The translations under genes and the position numbers were made by a program. Below, piece by piece: positions 27,169 through 35,390 of a stretch of 64,000 nt of DNA. The notes under the pieces were generated by a model that did not search any database, was not told the DNA's origin, and was given only the letters and a program-made list of their open reading frames with translations. This stretch comes from an uncultured Winogradskyella sp. (lineage in GTDB: Bacteria; Bacteroidota; Bacteroidia; Flavobacteriales; Flavobacteriaceae): NCBI RefSeq assembly GCF_947498345.1, contig NZ_CANMJY010000003.1, positions 62,001 to 126,000 of the forward strand, in the 5' to 3' direction. The first letter of the stretch is position 1; every line of letters begins with the position of its first letter.

Positions 27169-28091
27169 TCCTTATATCTAAGTTTAATGTTACGGTTTTC
27201 TTTTTCAGTATATATTATATTAAGTGTCTCAAAGACAGTCTTTAAAGCAATGTTTAAGTTGTTATACGGAAAACTACCTGTATAAACATCTGTATCATTT
27301 ATAGCCTGAGCATCAAAATTAATTTCATATTGGTCTTCTAAAGCTTTGATAACATAACGTAATGGTACGCTTTTAAACGTACTTTCACCATCTATCCATG
27401 TTGGTTTTTTTAGCAAATTTTTGGTTTCTTCAGATGGATAGCCATTTACTTTTCTAACAGCGTTATTTGGTAAGAGTATATGCTCAGATTCAAAGGTTTT
27501 TACACCTACCTTGCCTTCGTAACATACCACATCAAAAAAATCATTTTTAGAAATCACATTAAATTGTGTCCCTAACACAGTAACTGAACCATTATCGGTT
27601 TTTACAGTAAACGTCTTACCCTTTGCGACTTTAAAATAAGCTTCACCATTGAGACTCAATGTGCGCTCAGTTTCCCATAAATCTTCATCATACGAAACTC
27701 TAGATTTTGAATTTAATATAACTTCAGAGCCATCTAGAAGAACAATGGATCTACTTTCTCCAAAACCTGTTTCAATGGTAATCTTATTATCATCTAATAA
27801 GATAAACAAACCAAATAACACAACAATAGATGCTGCAACACCAATTACCCAATTGGTATAGAGTGGTCTAACACTTGGCTTTTTATTCTCTATTTTATTT
27901 TGAATTTTGGCAAAAGTATCATCAATGGGAGCATTAAGCTTTTCGCTAACATCAAGCCCTTTTCTAATCTTTAAATAGACAGTATATTCATCCTTGCTTA
28001 CTAAGGTCATTAATTCCTTATCAGTAAGTTCACCATCTAGCCATTTTGCTAAAAATGTGTTTGAATCGTTATGTGTATTATTTGTTTCCAT
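27165..28091 (-). CDS. FecR-family anti-sigma factor / signal transducer
   Basis: 308 residues. The cytoplasmic N-terminus (FLAKWLDGELTDKELMTLV, about 1-80) contacts sigma. One membrane helix at about 82-102 (WVIGVAASIVVLFGLFIL) precedes the FecR domain with SIVLLDGSEVILNSKSRVSY and GEAYFKVAKGKTFTVKTDNG. The C-terminal DUF4974 part has STFKSVPLRYVIKALEDQYE. It relays receptor occupancy to the FecI-like sigma factor. A GTAGGG-N14-GTTGTATTA motif lies just upstream (28105-28133), leaving about 13 bases between motif and ATG. Confidence 0.92.
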   Translation of the reverse strand: METNNTHNDSNTFLAKWLDGELTDKELMTLVSKDEYTVYLKIRKGLDVSEKLNAPIDDTFAKIQNKIENKKPSVRPLYTNWVIGVAASIVVLFGLFILLDDNKITIETGFGESRSIVLLDGSEVILNSKSRVSYDEDLWETERTLSLNGEAYFKVAKGKTFTVKTDNGSVTVLGTQFNVISKNDFFDVVCYEGKVGVKTFESEHILLPNNAVRKVNGYPSEETKNLLKKPTWIDGESTFKSVPLRYVIKALEDQYEINFDAQAINDTDVYTGSFPYNNLNIALKTVFETLNIIYTEKENRNIKLRYKE

Positions 28092-28104
28092 GCTGTTCTA
28101 TAGT

Positions 28105-28133
28105 TAATACAACTTAATGATAAAAAACCCTAC
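28105..28133 (-). promoter_or_regulatory. Putative FecI-type sigma promoter of the fecR-receptor operon
   Basis: On the minus strand GTAGGG (28128-28133), a 14-base gap and GTTGTATTA (28105-28113) lie directly upstream of fecR. The same two elements with the same spacing occur on the plus strand upstream of the acidic lipoprotein gene. I read them as the -35 and -10 elements of the ECF sigma encoded at 28147. This is inference from repetition and position. Confidence 0.55.
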
Positions 28134-28146
28134 TTTTAATTTAAAA

Positions 28147-28659
28147 TTAAACATTTCCTATCTCTTTTCGCATTATAATCAAAGCTTGATGCATACGCTT
28201 TTCTACAGCTTTTACAGAAATGTCTAACTGTTGAGCTATGTCTTTATATTTTTTCTTTTCAATTCTATTCATTAAAAAAACTTCGCGTTGTTTTTCTGGT
28301 AAGCCAGCAATTGTTGCTTCTAATTTTTGCATAAACTCTTTTTCTAGCATAATAAATTCTGGCGATTCATTGGTACGCTCTTTAACATTATGCTTATTAA
28401 AGTTTTGCACTACTTTTTGATGCTTAATATCATTTAAAAACATGTTATTGGCAATACTATATATGTAACTCCTTACTTTATCATAATCAACATTACTACA
28501 ATTATCCCAAAGTTTAATAAAAACATCTTGTAATATATCCTCTGCCTTATCTATGCTTTGTGTTTTAAAAAATAAAAACCGCCTAATCTCTTTTGCATAA
28601 GTATTATAGATGTTCTCAAAGGTTTTTGAGTGACAGATATTACGAGTATCTTTGGTCAT
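28147..28659 (-). CDS. FecI-like ECF RNA polymerase sigma factor
   Basis: 170 residues. Region 2 has NTYAKEIRRFLFFKTQSIDK, AEDILQDVFIKLWDN and RSYIYSIANNMFLNDIKHQK (about 18-80). Region 4 has LPEKQREVFLMNRIEKKKYK and the helix-turn-helix QQLDISVKAVEKRMHQAL (about 120-160). It is encoded upstream of fecR and an STN receptor, the standard cell-surface signalling arrangement. Its own upstream region carries a housekeeping-like TAGCTTTG element, whereas its presumed targets share another motif. A 55-base gap holding that motif separates it from fecR. Confidence 0.92.
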   Translation of the reverse strand: MTKDTRNICHSKTFENIYNTYAKEIRRFLFFKTQSIDKAEDILQDVFIKLWDNCSNVDYDKVRSYIYSIANNMFLNDIKHQKVVQNFNKHNVKERTNESPEFIMLEKEFMQKLEATIAGLPEKQREVFLMNRIEKKKYKDIAQQLDISVKAVEKRMHQALIIMRKEIGNV

Positions 28660-28682
28660 TAGTAGTTTTGAAGTTGATACGT

Positions 28683-28690
28683 CAAAGCTA
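28683..28690 (-). promoter_or_regulatory. Housekeeping-type -7 element for the FecI-like sigma gene
   Basis: The minus strand reads TAGCTTTG, a match to TAnnTTTG, 24 bases upstream of the sigma start. No TTG is seen at the -33 position. Confidence 0.4.
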
Positions 28691-28715
28691 TGAAAAAAAA
28701 AACTTGAGAAAAAAA

Positions 28716-28744
28716 GTAGGGTTTTTATTTTATAGGTTGTCTTA
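28716..28744 (+). promoter_or_regulatory. Putative FecI-type sigma promoter of the acidic lipoprotein gene
   Basis: GTAGGG (28716-28721), 14 bases, then GTTGTCTTA (28736-28744), 50 bases before the lipoprotein ATG. It matches the fecR-upstream motif in both elements and spacing. The longer AAAAGTAGGGTTTTT core (28712-28726) is the exact reverse complement of 28123-28137. Confidence 0.55.
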
Positions 28745-28794
28745 CTAACGATTAACCTCGATAAACTAATTTTAAACCTAAAAATTTATTTGAA

Positions 28795-30141
28795 ATGAAA
28801 AATTTAAAGTTTGCATTCTTTAGCATGTTCATGGCATTATTCTTAGTAACAGCCTGTACCAATAACGAACCTGTAGGAGAAGACCCACAACAACAAACCG
28901 AGGAGAGTCAATCCATAACGACTTCTTTAGATCAGTTACGAACACAGTTTGATGCCAATGGAAATGTAACACAAACTGATAACCCTTCTGGGAATATTGT
29001 TTTAGATTTCTGTTTTGACTTTGTATACCCATTAACATTATCGTATAACAATGGAGCTACAGTGACTGTTGAAGATTTAGATGACTTAATTGATGTGATG
29101 TTAGCGTCAACAGATGAGTTGTATATCGATGGTATTGCATTTCCTTTTGATGTAGAAACATTTAATGATGATACCGATTCTATAGAAATAGAAACAATTA
29201 ACGATGAGGAAGAATTCATTGACTTATTAGAAGATTGCGATTTTGATGAAGAATATGACGAATGTGAAGATGAATATGATCCAGTTTGTGTTGAAGTAAC
29301 TGGACCAGACGGCGAAACTTTTATTGTAACGTATCCAAATGAATGCTATGCAGAATGTGACGGATTTGATGAGGATGATTTCTTAGATGATTGCGAAGAT
29401 GATTACTATGTCGGTGGCTTTGAGTGCTTCTCTTTAAACTTTCCTATATCAGTAGTTACTGAAGATGGTGATGTCATAACTGTAAATTCTGAAGAAGAAT
29501 TAGGAAATGCGCTTTACGATGTATATGTTTTTGATTTTGTTTATCCTTTTACAGTAACAGTTTATGAAGATGATGATGATGATGACGAAGAAGAAATTGT
29601 AACGATCAATAGTGCTGAGGATTTTGAAGATGTATTAGAAGATTGTTATGATGACTATTATGATGATGATGACTATGAATGTGAAGAATGTGAAGATGAG
29701 CCTGTAGATCCGGTTTGTATTGAATATACAACACCAGCAGGTGAAACTATAGTCACTGTTTTCCCAAATATGTGCTTTGCAGAATGTGAAGGATTTACTG
29801 AGGATGATGTTGTAGAATGTGATGATAATGTCGATAATTGTACAAATGAAGGAGTAGCAGAAATTTTAACTGAATGTCCTTGGGAGGTTGAATATTTTAA
29901 TGGTGAATATGCCTACATATTTAATGAAGATGGAACATTTGAAGTTACTGCAGAAAATGGTATCATTACAACTGGCACATGGTCTGTTGTAGAAGGAAAT
30001 ACTGGATATCCAACAGTAATTTTAGATGCTACTTCAGGAAATTTTGACGATGAATGGGCTTTTATTGATTGCTACTTTGACGAATTAATAGTGCAAAGTT
30101 TAAATGACAATGATGCTGAGATTGAAATTGAATGTAATTAA
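28795..30141 (+). CDS. Highly acidic lipoprotein with two Kazal-like cysteine modules
   Basis: 448 residues, no characterised family recognised as a whole. A lipoprotein signal has lipobox LVTAC (Cys at residue 21). Two copies of a hydrophobic module (FVYPLTLSYNNG, FVYPFTVTVYED), each ending near an aspartate-rich ExxDCD stretch, alternate with two Kazal-like modules (DPVC...GETFIVTYPNECYAECDGF and DPVC...GETIVTVFPNMCFAECEGF). The C-terminus (about 355-448) looks like a small lipocalin-like sandwich (GTWSVVEGNTGYPTVILDAT). Asp/Glu runs make the protein strongly anionic and probably Ca2+-binding. It diverges from the FecI-like sigma gene and has the putative sigma-dependent promoter, so it is likely part of that signalling system. 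Confidence 0.7.
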   Translation: MKNLKFAFFSMFMALFLVTACTNNEPVGEDPQQQTEESQSITTSLDQLRTQFDANGNVTQTDNPSGNIVLDFCFDFVYPLTLSYNNGATVTVEDLDDLIDVMLASTDELYIDGIAFPFDVETFNDDTDSIEIETINDEEEFIDLLEDCDFDEEYDECEDEYDPVCVEVTGPDGETFIVTYPNECYAECDGFDEDDFLDDCEDDYYVGGFECFSLNFPISVVTEDGDVITVNSEEELGNALYDVYVFDFVYPFTVTVYEDDDDDDEEEIVTINSAEDFEDVLEDCYDDYYDDDDYECEECEDEPVDPVCIEYTTPAGETIVTVFPNMCFAECEGFTEDDVVECDDNVDNCTNEGVAEILTECPWEVEYFNGEYAYIFNEDGTFEVTAENGIITTGTWSVVEGNTGYPTVILDATSGNFDDEWAFIDCYFDELIVQSLNDNDAEIEIECN

Positions 30142-30220
30142 TAAAGTCAATAAATTGATTAAAGACTTTTAAAATAATAGAGTTATAGAAATTAATATTG
30201 ATTTTTAATAGCTTGCCCCT

Positions 30221-30253
30221 AAAAACCTTCAGAGTAATTCTGAAGGTTTTTTT
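30221..30253 (+). terminator. Strong intrinsic terminator after the acidic lipoprotein gene
   Basis: AAAAACCTTCAGA (30221-30233) pairs with TCTGAAGGTTTTT (30239-30251) around a GTAAT loop and continues into further T residues. Confidence 0.88.
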
Positions 30254-30346
30254 ATTTAAATTACATTAAAAGTTCAAAATAGTTTATTAATAAATTATAG
30301 TTTTTATAAATAGTTTTTTGTAATTTTATAGTCTAAATCAATCACA

Positions 30347-31285
30347 ATGACAATTACACAACTCAAATACGCTCTAGCTATCGCAGAGCATCAAAATTTT
30401 ACTAAGGCTGCAGAAAAGTGTTTTGTAACACAACCCACACTTAGTACGCAAATACAGAAATTAGAAGACGAACTTGACGTTATCATCTTTGATAGAGGAA
30501 AAAAACCTATAGAACTTACTGATGTTGGGAGAAAGATAGTATTTCAGGCAAGAAATATCGTTAATGAAGCCGAGCGCATTCAAGATATAGTAGATCAACA
30601 AAAAGGTTTTATTGGAGGAGAATTTCGTTTAGGTATTATACCAACTATAATGCCTACACTTTTACCTATGTTCTTAAAAAACTTTATAAAAACATACCCT
30701 AAAGTAAAACTAAAAATTGAAGAACTTACCACAGAAGAAATCCTAACAAGAATAAGAGATGGTCATTTAGATGCTGCTATAGCGGCTACACCTCTTGAAA
30801 GTGAAAATATTAAAGAACGCGTATTATATTACGAGCCTTTTGTTGCATATATACCAGATAATCACAGACTAAAAGATGAAAAAACCATTGAGGTTGCCGA
30901 TCTACAGATTGAAGATATGCTCCTTCTAGAAGATGGTCATTGTTTTAGAGATGGAGTCATCAATCTTTGTAAAACTTTTAAGGACCAAATTGATGATAAT
31001 TTTCAGTTAGAAAGTGGTAGCATAGAAACCTTAATTAAATTATCTAATGAGGGGATGGGAATGACACTTCTTCCATATTTACATACCTTAGACATAAAAG
31101 AAAAGTTAAACCCAAATCTTAGACATTTTGCAGAGCCTTCACCTGCAAGAGAAGTGAGCATTATTTTTCATAAAAGTGAATTGAAAATGCAGATTATTGA
31201 TGCGTTACATAATTCAATATCGGGCATTATACGTGGGGCAATAGCATTTAGTAATGTTGAGATTATAAGTCCATTACCTAAATAA
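30347..31285 (+). CDS. oxyR: OxyR-type LysR transcriptional regulator
   Basis: 312 residues. The N-terminal winged helix-turn-helix (ITQLKYALAIAEHQNFTKAA through TQPTLSTQIQKLEDEL) precedes an effector domain. The effector domain has GHCFRDGVINLC with cysteines at residues 199 and 208, exactly the positions of the peroxide-sensing pair in E. coli OxyR. It should activate peroxide-defence genes when the disulfide forms. No catalase or peroxidase gene is adjacent, so its targets lie elsewhere or include the nearby minus-strand genes. A bidirectional terminator follows. Confidence 0.9.
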   Translation: MTITQLKYALAIAEHQNFTKAAEKCFVTQPTLSTQIQKLEDELDVIIFDRGKKPIELTDVGRKIVFQARNIVNEAERIQDIVDQQKGFIGGEFRLGIIPTIMPTLLPMFLKNFIKTYPKVKLKIEELTTEEILTRIRDGHLDAAIAATPLESENIKERVLYYEPFVAYIPDNHRLKDEKTIEVADLQIEDMLLLEDGHCFRDGVINLCKTFKDQIDDNFQLESGSIETLIKLSNEGMGMTLLPYLHTLDIKEKLNPNLRHFAEPSPAREVSIIFHKSELKMQIIDALHNSISGIIRGAIAFSNVEIISPLPK

Positions 31286-31310
31286 AAAATCCCTCAATTG
31301 AGGGATTTTT
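31285..31310. terminator. Bidirectional terminator between oxyR and the methionine-rich protein gene
   Basis: AAAAATCCCTC (31285-31295) pairs with GAGGGATTTTT (31300-31310), with A and T runs on both flanks, between convergent genes. Confidence 0.88.
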
Positions 31311-31328
31311 CATAATTATATGCCATAA

Positions 31329-32360
31329 TTAAAATGCGTACTGTAATCCAACAGTAACTGTTTCTTTTGTTTTTAATTGTACAGCATTAACATCTTGTAC
31401 TAAAGGTGTTGCAAACTCAAAGCCTAGCCTTAAGTCCTTTAACACACCTTTTGGAGCATAAAGGTTAAAACCTAATCCAGAGTTTACAAATGTTCCACCT
31501 GAGTTATCTGTATCCGCAGTTATCACCATATTTGGATTTAATTCTGGATTGTCTCCATCAATTTCTCCAACAATAACTCCTTCTATTCTCGCTGAAAAAC
31601 TCAACCAACCCGTAGCTTTAATAGCTAACCAATTATTAAGCGTATAGCGATTTCCCAGACGATAGTCATTGTCGTTTTTTCCTAATCTAAAAATGCCTCG
31701 TAATTGAGAACCAAAGGAGAATAAATCTCCTTGCGATAGATATGTTAAGGCAATCTCGGGATCAAAAGTACCACTACCTATTTGCATAGGATAAGGTAAA
31801 ATAACATCCTCCCCATTAGAAGCAGGGGTTACATCTTCATTTTCGATTGAACCTGTAGGAATTGACAAACCTAATTGTCCATGTAACTGCTGTTTGTTTT
31901 TATTAAAAAAGCGATACAACGTTGATACTTTTGTATCTCCAAAACCTCTAGATTCAGTTGTAAATCTTCCACCCATTCCTGTAAGATGGTCCATTTCCAT
32001 ACTCAAATAGCTTAACATGGCCATTAATGTTATCTTATCACTAGTCGCATACATAGCCCCAAGCATATGCATGCTCATTGGCATACGTGTTGGAGTTACC
32101 ATATAATCACCCCCATTAGGCACTAAGACATCTGCAAAATCTTCATCACTATCACCTCTGCGTAAATCTTCCATGTTCATATACATATAGCGATAAGAGA
32201 ACATCCAACCTCCTTTGTTATGCATATGATCACCCATTACAGAAATAGGTGCGTGACCATCTGGTCGCTTACTTTTCCAATGTTCTAAACTTTCTTCCTT
32301 TTCTTGTGCATATAGCACTAATGTTGCCATAAGTATTATGGCAATTATATAATTTTTCAT
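31329..32360 (-). CDS. Methionine-rich outer-membrane beta-barrel protein
   Basis: 343 residues. A signal peptide (about 1-18, ending LYAQ) is followed by a Met/His-rich region: 19 of the first 130 residues are methionine, in patterns such as VMGDHMHNKGGWM and MPMSMHMLGAM. The rest alternates like a beta-barrel (WLAIKATGWLSFSARIEGVI, GLGFNLYAPKGVLKDLRLG) and ends in the aromatic C-terminus VTVGLQYAF. Methionine and histidine clusters suggest Cu(I)/Cu(II) contact at the cell surface. This is inference, as the family has no assigned activity. A small cysteine protein gene lies 94 bases upstream on the same strand. Confidence 0.6.
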   Translation of the reverse strand: MKNYIIAIILMATLVLYAQEKEESLEHWKSKRPDGHAPISVMGDHMHNKGGWMFSYRYMYMNMEDLRRGDSDEDFADVLVPNGGDYMVTPTRMPMSMHMLGAMYATSDKITLMAMLSYLSMEMDHLTGMGGRFTTESRGFGDTKVSTLYRFFNKNKQQLHGQLGLSIPTGSIENEDVTPASNGEDVILPYPMQIGSGTFDPEIALTYLSQGDLFSFGSQLRGIFRLGKNDNDYRLGNRYTLNNWLAIKATGWLSFSARIEGVIVGEIDGDNPELNPNMVITADTDNSGGTFVNSGLGFNLYAPKGVLKDLRLGFEFATPLVQDVNAVQLKTKETVTVGLQYAF

Positions 32361-32454
32361 TTTAAGATTTTAATACTGTTATTAAAGTATAGACATAGAG
32401 AGGTATGGCATTTAGTCATTTACGCTATGCCTTACTTTAAAATTGAAATGTTAA

Positions 32455-32838
32455 TTAAGCCAAAAGGCTTATCAAAAAAATGGAAGTATACCTTGGAGGG
32501 TGAAAACAATTATATAAAAAAGTGGATTTTAAATTCGATTGGTACTTCCAGTTGTTTAAACCATCTATTGGAGAATTACCTTTTAGTATATCTTGAGCGG
32601 TAATTTGAAAATACAATGGGTAGAACGCTTCGTAAACTAAACTAATACTAGACTTTTCAATGGATGTATTATTATCTACAATTTGAAGCTGTTTGGCAAG
32701 ATGGCATTTCCCATTACACTGAAGTTCTGGTTTGTCTTTGTTTACACAATAAGCTTCGATGATATAATCAATATTCAATTGATAATAAAGGACGTTACCG
32801 ACATAGTAAATCGGACGTATAGCAAATGATAAAAGCAA
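32455..32838 (-). CDS. Small cysteine-containing membrane-anchored protein, non-ATG start
   Basis: At least 127 residues. An N-terminal hydrophobic segment is followed by YYQLNIDYIIEAYCVNKDKP and the compact cysteine motif LQCNGKCHLAKQL near residues 39-51. The rest is aromatic-rich (FYPLYFQITAQDIL, FHPPRYTS). There is no ATG in frame. TTG at 32838 is possible, but a more natural signal-like start would be the CTG at 32862, which adds LKKLVVFI. The cysteine motif and the methionine-rich neighbour suggest a metal-related role, without proof. Confidence 0.55.
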   Translation of the reverse strand: MLLSFAIRPIYYVGNVLYYQLNIDYIIEAYCVNKDKPELQCNGKCHLAKQLQIVDNNTSIEKSSISLVYEAFYPLYFQITAQDILKGNSPIDGLNNWKYQSNLKSTFLYNCFHPPRYTSIFLISLLA

Positions 32839-32901
32839 TATGAAAACGACTAGCTTTTTCAGCTTTAAAAATTTTATGCAAAGATAAGTTTAGGAATTAA
32901 A

Positions 32902-32925
32902 AAAAGCGACTAAAACGTCGCTTTT
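32902..32925 (-). terminator. Terminator of the 65-residue protein gene
   Basis: AAAAGCGAC (32902-32910) pairs with GTCGCTTTT (32917-32925). On the minus strand the stem runs into a T-run, placed three bases after the small gene's stop. Confidence 0.82.
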
Positions 32926-32927
32926 CT

Positions 32928-33125
32928 TTATGCTTTTAAATAGATTAAACATTGATTTAATTCTGGGTTTTGATTGATTAGGGACTGAATAAATATTCTT
33001 AATTCTTCTAGTTCGTGAGGCAGTAAACGCTTTACTGCTTTTTGCACTTCCTTACAGAATAATGTCGCATCAAAACTAACCTTGCTAAGTACAGTTTTTG
33101 TGTACTCATACATTGCTCTCGCCAT
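32928..33125 (-). CDS. Small conserved flavobacterial protein of unknown function
   Basis: 65 residues, soluble and mainly helical, opening MARAMYEYTKTVLSKVSFDA and ending in LNQCLIYLKA. The sequence pattern (VSFDATLFCKEVQKAVKRLL) looks like that of a small protein widespread in Flavobacteriaceae, but I know of no function. Its terminator is excellent and the coding region is compact, both of which support a real gene. The 216 bases upstream to the AIM24 gene hold no other feature I can see. Confidence 0.7.
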   Translation of the reverse strand: MARAMYEYTKTVLSKVSFDATLFCKEVQKAVKRLLPHELEELRIFIQSLINQNPELNQCLIYLKA

Positions 33126-33341
33126 AGGTAATTTTAAGTTTAAGGTTTAAAAAAAAGTAATTTTCTCTATAGGCTATTGTTTCAATTCTGAATTAAAGTT
33201 AGAAAAAAAACATGTAAAAATTAAAAAACATATAAAGTTTAACAGCATATTATGTTAAAAGTTTATAATTACTCGATTACAATACAACATTATAAAAGTA
33301 AATTCTCACAAGCCAACACACTGATTTACTTATATTTAAAA

Positions 33342-34169
33342 CTAAAACCGATTGTCTCCATCCAACAAATCACCTAAACCTCCAAGTATACTCCCTTCTC
33401 CTTTAGAGCTACCTCCAGACTTAGGGGCAGATGCCAATATACGATCCGCTAATCTACTAAATGGTAAAGATTGTATATATACTTTACCTGGTCCACGTAA
33501 TCTTGCAAAGAACAAGCCTTCGCCTCCAAAAATGGAATTTTTAATACCTCCCACAAATTCAATATCATAATCTACTCCTTGTGTAAAACCCACAAGACAA
33601 CCAGTGTCTACCCTAAGCGTTTCACCAGCTTGCAATGTCTTTTCAGCCATAGTGCCACCTGCGTGAACAAATGCCATACCATCACCTTCTAGTTTTTGCA
33701 TGATGAAGCCTTCACCACCAAAAAGTCCTCTTCCAAGTTTTTTAGAAAACTCAATACCTACACTTACTCCTTTAGCCGCACATAGAAAAGCATCTTTTTG
33801 GCAAATAAACTTGCCTCTAAATTCGTTAAGATCAATAGGAATAATTTTACCAGGATACGGAGAGGCAAAAGATACATTTCGTTTTCCTGTAAGGTCATTA
33901 TAGAAAGCTGTCATAAATAAGCTTTCACCAGTTAATATACGCTTACCTGCACCTAATATCTTACCAAAAAAGCCTTTGTCTTTTTGAGAACCATCACCAA
34001 ATATGGTATCCATTTTTATACCATCGTCCATCATCATAAAACTACCCGACTCCGCAATTACTGCTTCTTGTGGATCTAATTCTATTTCTACATATTGCAT
34101 TTCTTCACCGTAAATGCGATAATCTATTTCGTGAGCATTTCTATCTGTAAAATCTGGTAATTTTTCCAT
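33342..34169 (-). CDS. AIM24 / TIGR00266 family protein
   Basis: 275 residues. Typical landmarks are [79 protein letters not shown], and the glycine-rich tail [20 protein letters not shown] with [12 protein letters not shown]. The fold is a repeated beta-prism (double-stranded beta helix). Bacterial members have no settled biochemical role. The mitochondrial AIM24 affects inner-membrane organisation. Cytoplasmic, with no signal peptide. Monocistronic-looking. Confidence 0.9.
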   Translation of the reverse strand: MEKLPDFTDRNAHEIDYRIYGEEMQYVEIELDPQEAVIAESGSFMMMDDGIKMDTIFGDGSQKDKGFFGKILGAGKRILTGESLFMTAFYNDLTGKRNVSFASPYPGKIIPIDLNEFRGKFICQKDAFLCAAKGVSVGIEFSKKLGRGLFGGEGFIMQKLEGDGMAFVHAGGTMAEKTLQAGETLRVDTGCLVGFTQGVDYDIEFVGGIKNSIFGGEGLFFARLRGPGKVYIQSLPFSRLADRILASAPKSGGSSKGEGSILGGLGDLLDGDNRF

Positions 34170-34278
34170 TGTTAAGTATTTAAATGTTTTTGATTAATTC
34201 GTTTATTGGTTGGATAAAACTAACTTTTGTTACATAAAGTTATTATTAAAACATTACCGCGCATAGCTAGTAATAATT

Positions 34279-34731
34279 TTATTTAACTTTCAAAGTCCAT
34301 TCAAAATTAAAAGAAGACACTTGTACTCCATCACTATTTATACCGTTTGAATTTAACCAAACTGTTTGTCCTTTGCCAGTTTCAATAGCTCTAGTAATAG
34401 CTTCATCTATTTTTGAGCCTTCATCACATTTAAAAGTAATTCTTCCTGTAGCTTTTTTTGTAAAAGAAGCATTATTATTTGCGACAAGCATAGATATCCT
34501 TTTACCGCTTTCTCTAATCTTTTTAATTACTAAAGCACCAGTAGTTAATTCAGCAGCCATACCTTGCACTGCCCAAAACATAGAATTAAATGGATTTTGG
34601 TTTATCCAACGATGTTTTACAGAAACTACACAAGTGGTATCATTAATTTGTTTTGTTCTCACACCCGTAAAATAAGCTGCTGGCAATTTAAACATTAGAA
34701 ATGTATTGAGCTTAGATGGTGATATCTTCAT
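34279..34731 (-). CDS. DUF4442 hotdog-fold (thioesterase-like) protein
   Basis: 150 residues. A DUF4442/YiiD_C-type hotdog domain opens with PSKLNTFLMFKLPAAYFTGV. The central hotdog helix AVQGMAAELTTGALVIKKIR carries the likely catalytic-region acidic residue, and KKATGRITFKCDEG follows. It would hydrolyse or bind an acyl-CoA or similar thioester. The substrate is not predictable. Lies between the AIM24 gene and the divergent DUF4870 cluster, 109 bases upstream of AIM24. Confidence 0.8.
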   Translation of the reverse strand: MKISPSKLNTFLMFKLPAAYFTGVRTKQINDTTCVVSVKHRWINQNPFNSMFWAVQGMAAELTTGALVIKKIRESGKRISMLVANNNASFTKKATGRITFKCDEGSKIDEAITRAIETGKGQTVWLNSNGINSDGVQVSSFNFEWTLKVK

Positions 34732-34841
34732 ACTAAATAATTATAATTTTCACTAAAATAATTGAAATATTTCATCCTGACTAATGTTAAAAAAATGTTA
34801 ATTTTTAGTACTATGTGTAACATAATACCTTCCAAAAGACA

Positions 34842-34849
34842 TATATTTG
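34842..34849 (+). promoter_or_regulatory. Bacteroidota -7 element upstream of the DUF4870 gene
   Basis: TATATTTG, a full match to TAnnTTTG, ends 28 bases before the ATG at 34878. A clear -33 TTG is not present. Confidence 0.45.
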
Positions 34850-34877
34850 TATAAGCAACTATTATATACTTTTAAAA

Positions 34878-35324
34878 ATGGTAGACAATCATCATAAAAA
34901 TTTAGCGACATTTATACATCTTTCGACGTTTTCAAGATTTATAATTCCGTTTGGCAACTTTATTGGTCCAATAGTATTATGGGCAGCTAACAAGGATAAA
35001 TCAGAATTTGTAGATCAACATGGTAAACAGGCTATAAATTTTCAAATTAGTGTTTTACTCTATGCAATTATTATAGGCACCATTAGTGTTCCATTTTTTA
35101 TTTTTAAATTATTTGATGGTATGGATGTTATAAACTTTCATGGCTTTAATAATTTTCATATAAATGTAGGAGAGCCTTCTCCTTTACTCTATATAGGTGG
35201 CGGACTTGGGGCTCTGGCTATTATAGCTTTTATAGTAGAATTAGCGCTTATCGTAAGAGCAAGTTTATCTGCTAGAGATGGAAATATATACAAATATCCA
35301 TTAACCATTAATTTCTTAAAATAA
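34878..35324 (+). CDS. DUF4870 membrane protein (Tic20-like)
   Basis: 148 residues with three to four membrane helices. The DUF4870 signature is FGNFIGPIVLWAANKDKSEF followed by VDQHGKQAINFQISVLLY. Later helices lie near 60-76 and 105-125. Such proteins are small inner-membrane proteins of unknown function and frequently neighbour PspC and PadR genes. First gene of a run of six plus-strand genes reaching 40210. The next start is 67 bases away. Confidence 0.85.
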   Translation: MVDNHHKNLATFIHLSTFSRFIIPFGNFIGPIVLWAANKDKSEFVDQHGKQAINFQISVLLYAIIIGTISVPFFIFKLFDGMDVINFHGFNNFHINVGEPSPLLYIGGGLGALAIIAFIVELALIVRASLSARDGNIYKYPLTINFLK

Positions 35325-35390
35325 ATCAAAGTATTCATCAATAATCAATCAAAAAATGAACAGTTTAATCGAATTTAAGACACTAATAAT

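Noticed and set aside
28829..29219. Minus-strand open frames opposite the acidic lipoprotein gene
   Set aside because: The GAT/GAA-rich coding strand suppresses stops in the antisense frames. The translated products are low-complexity Ser/Ile-rich and lack support.
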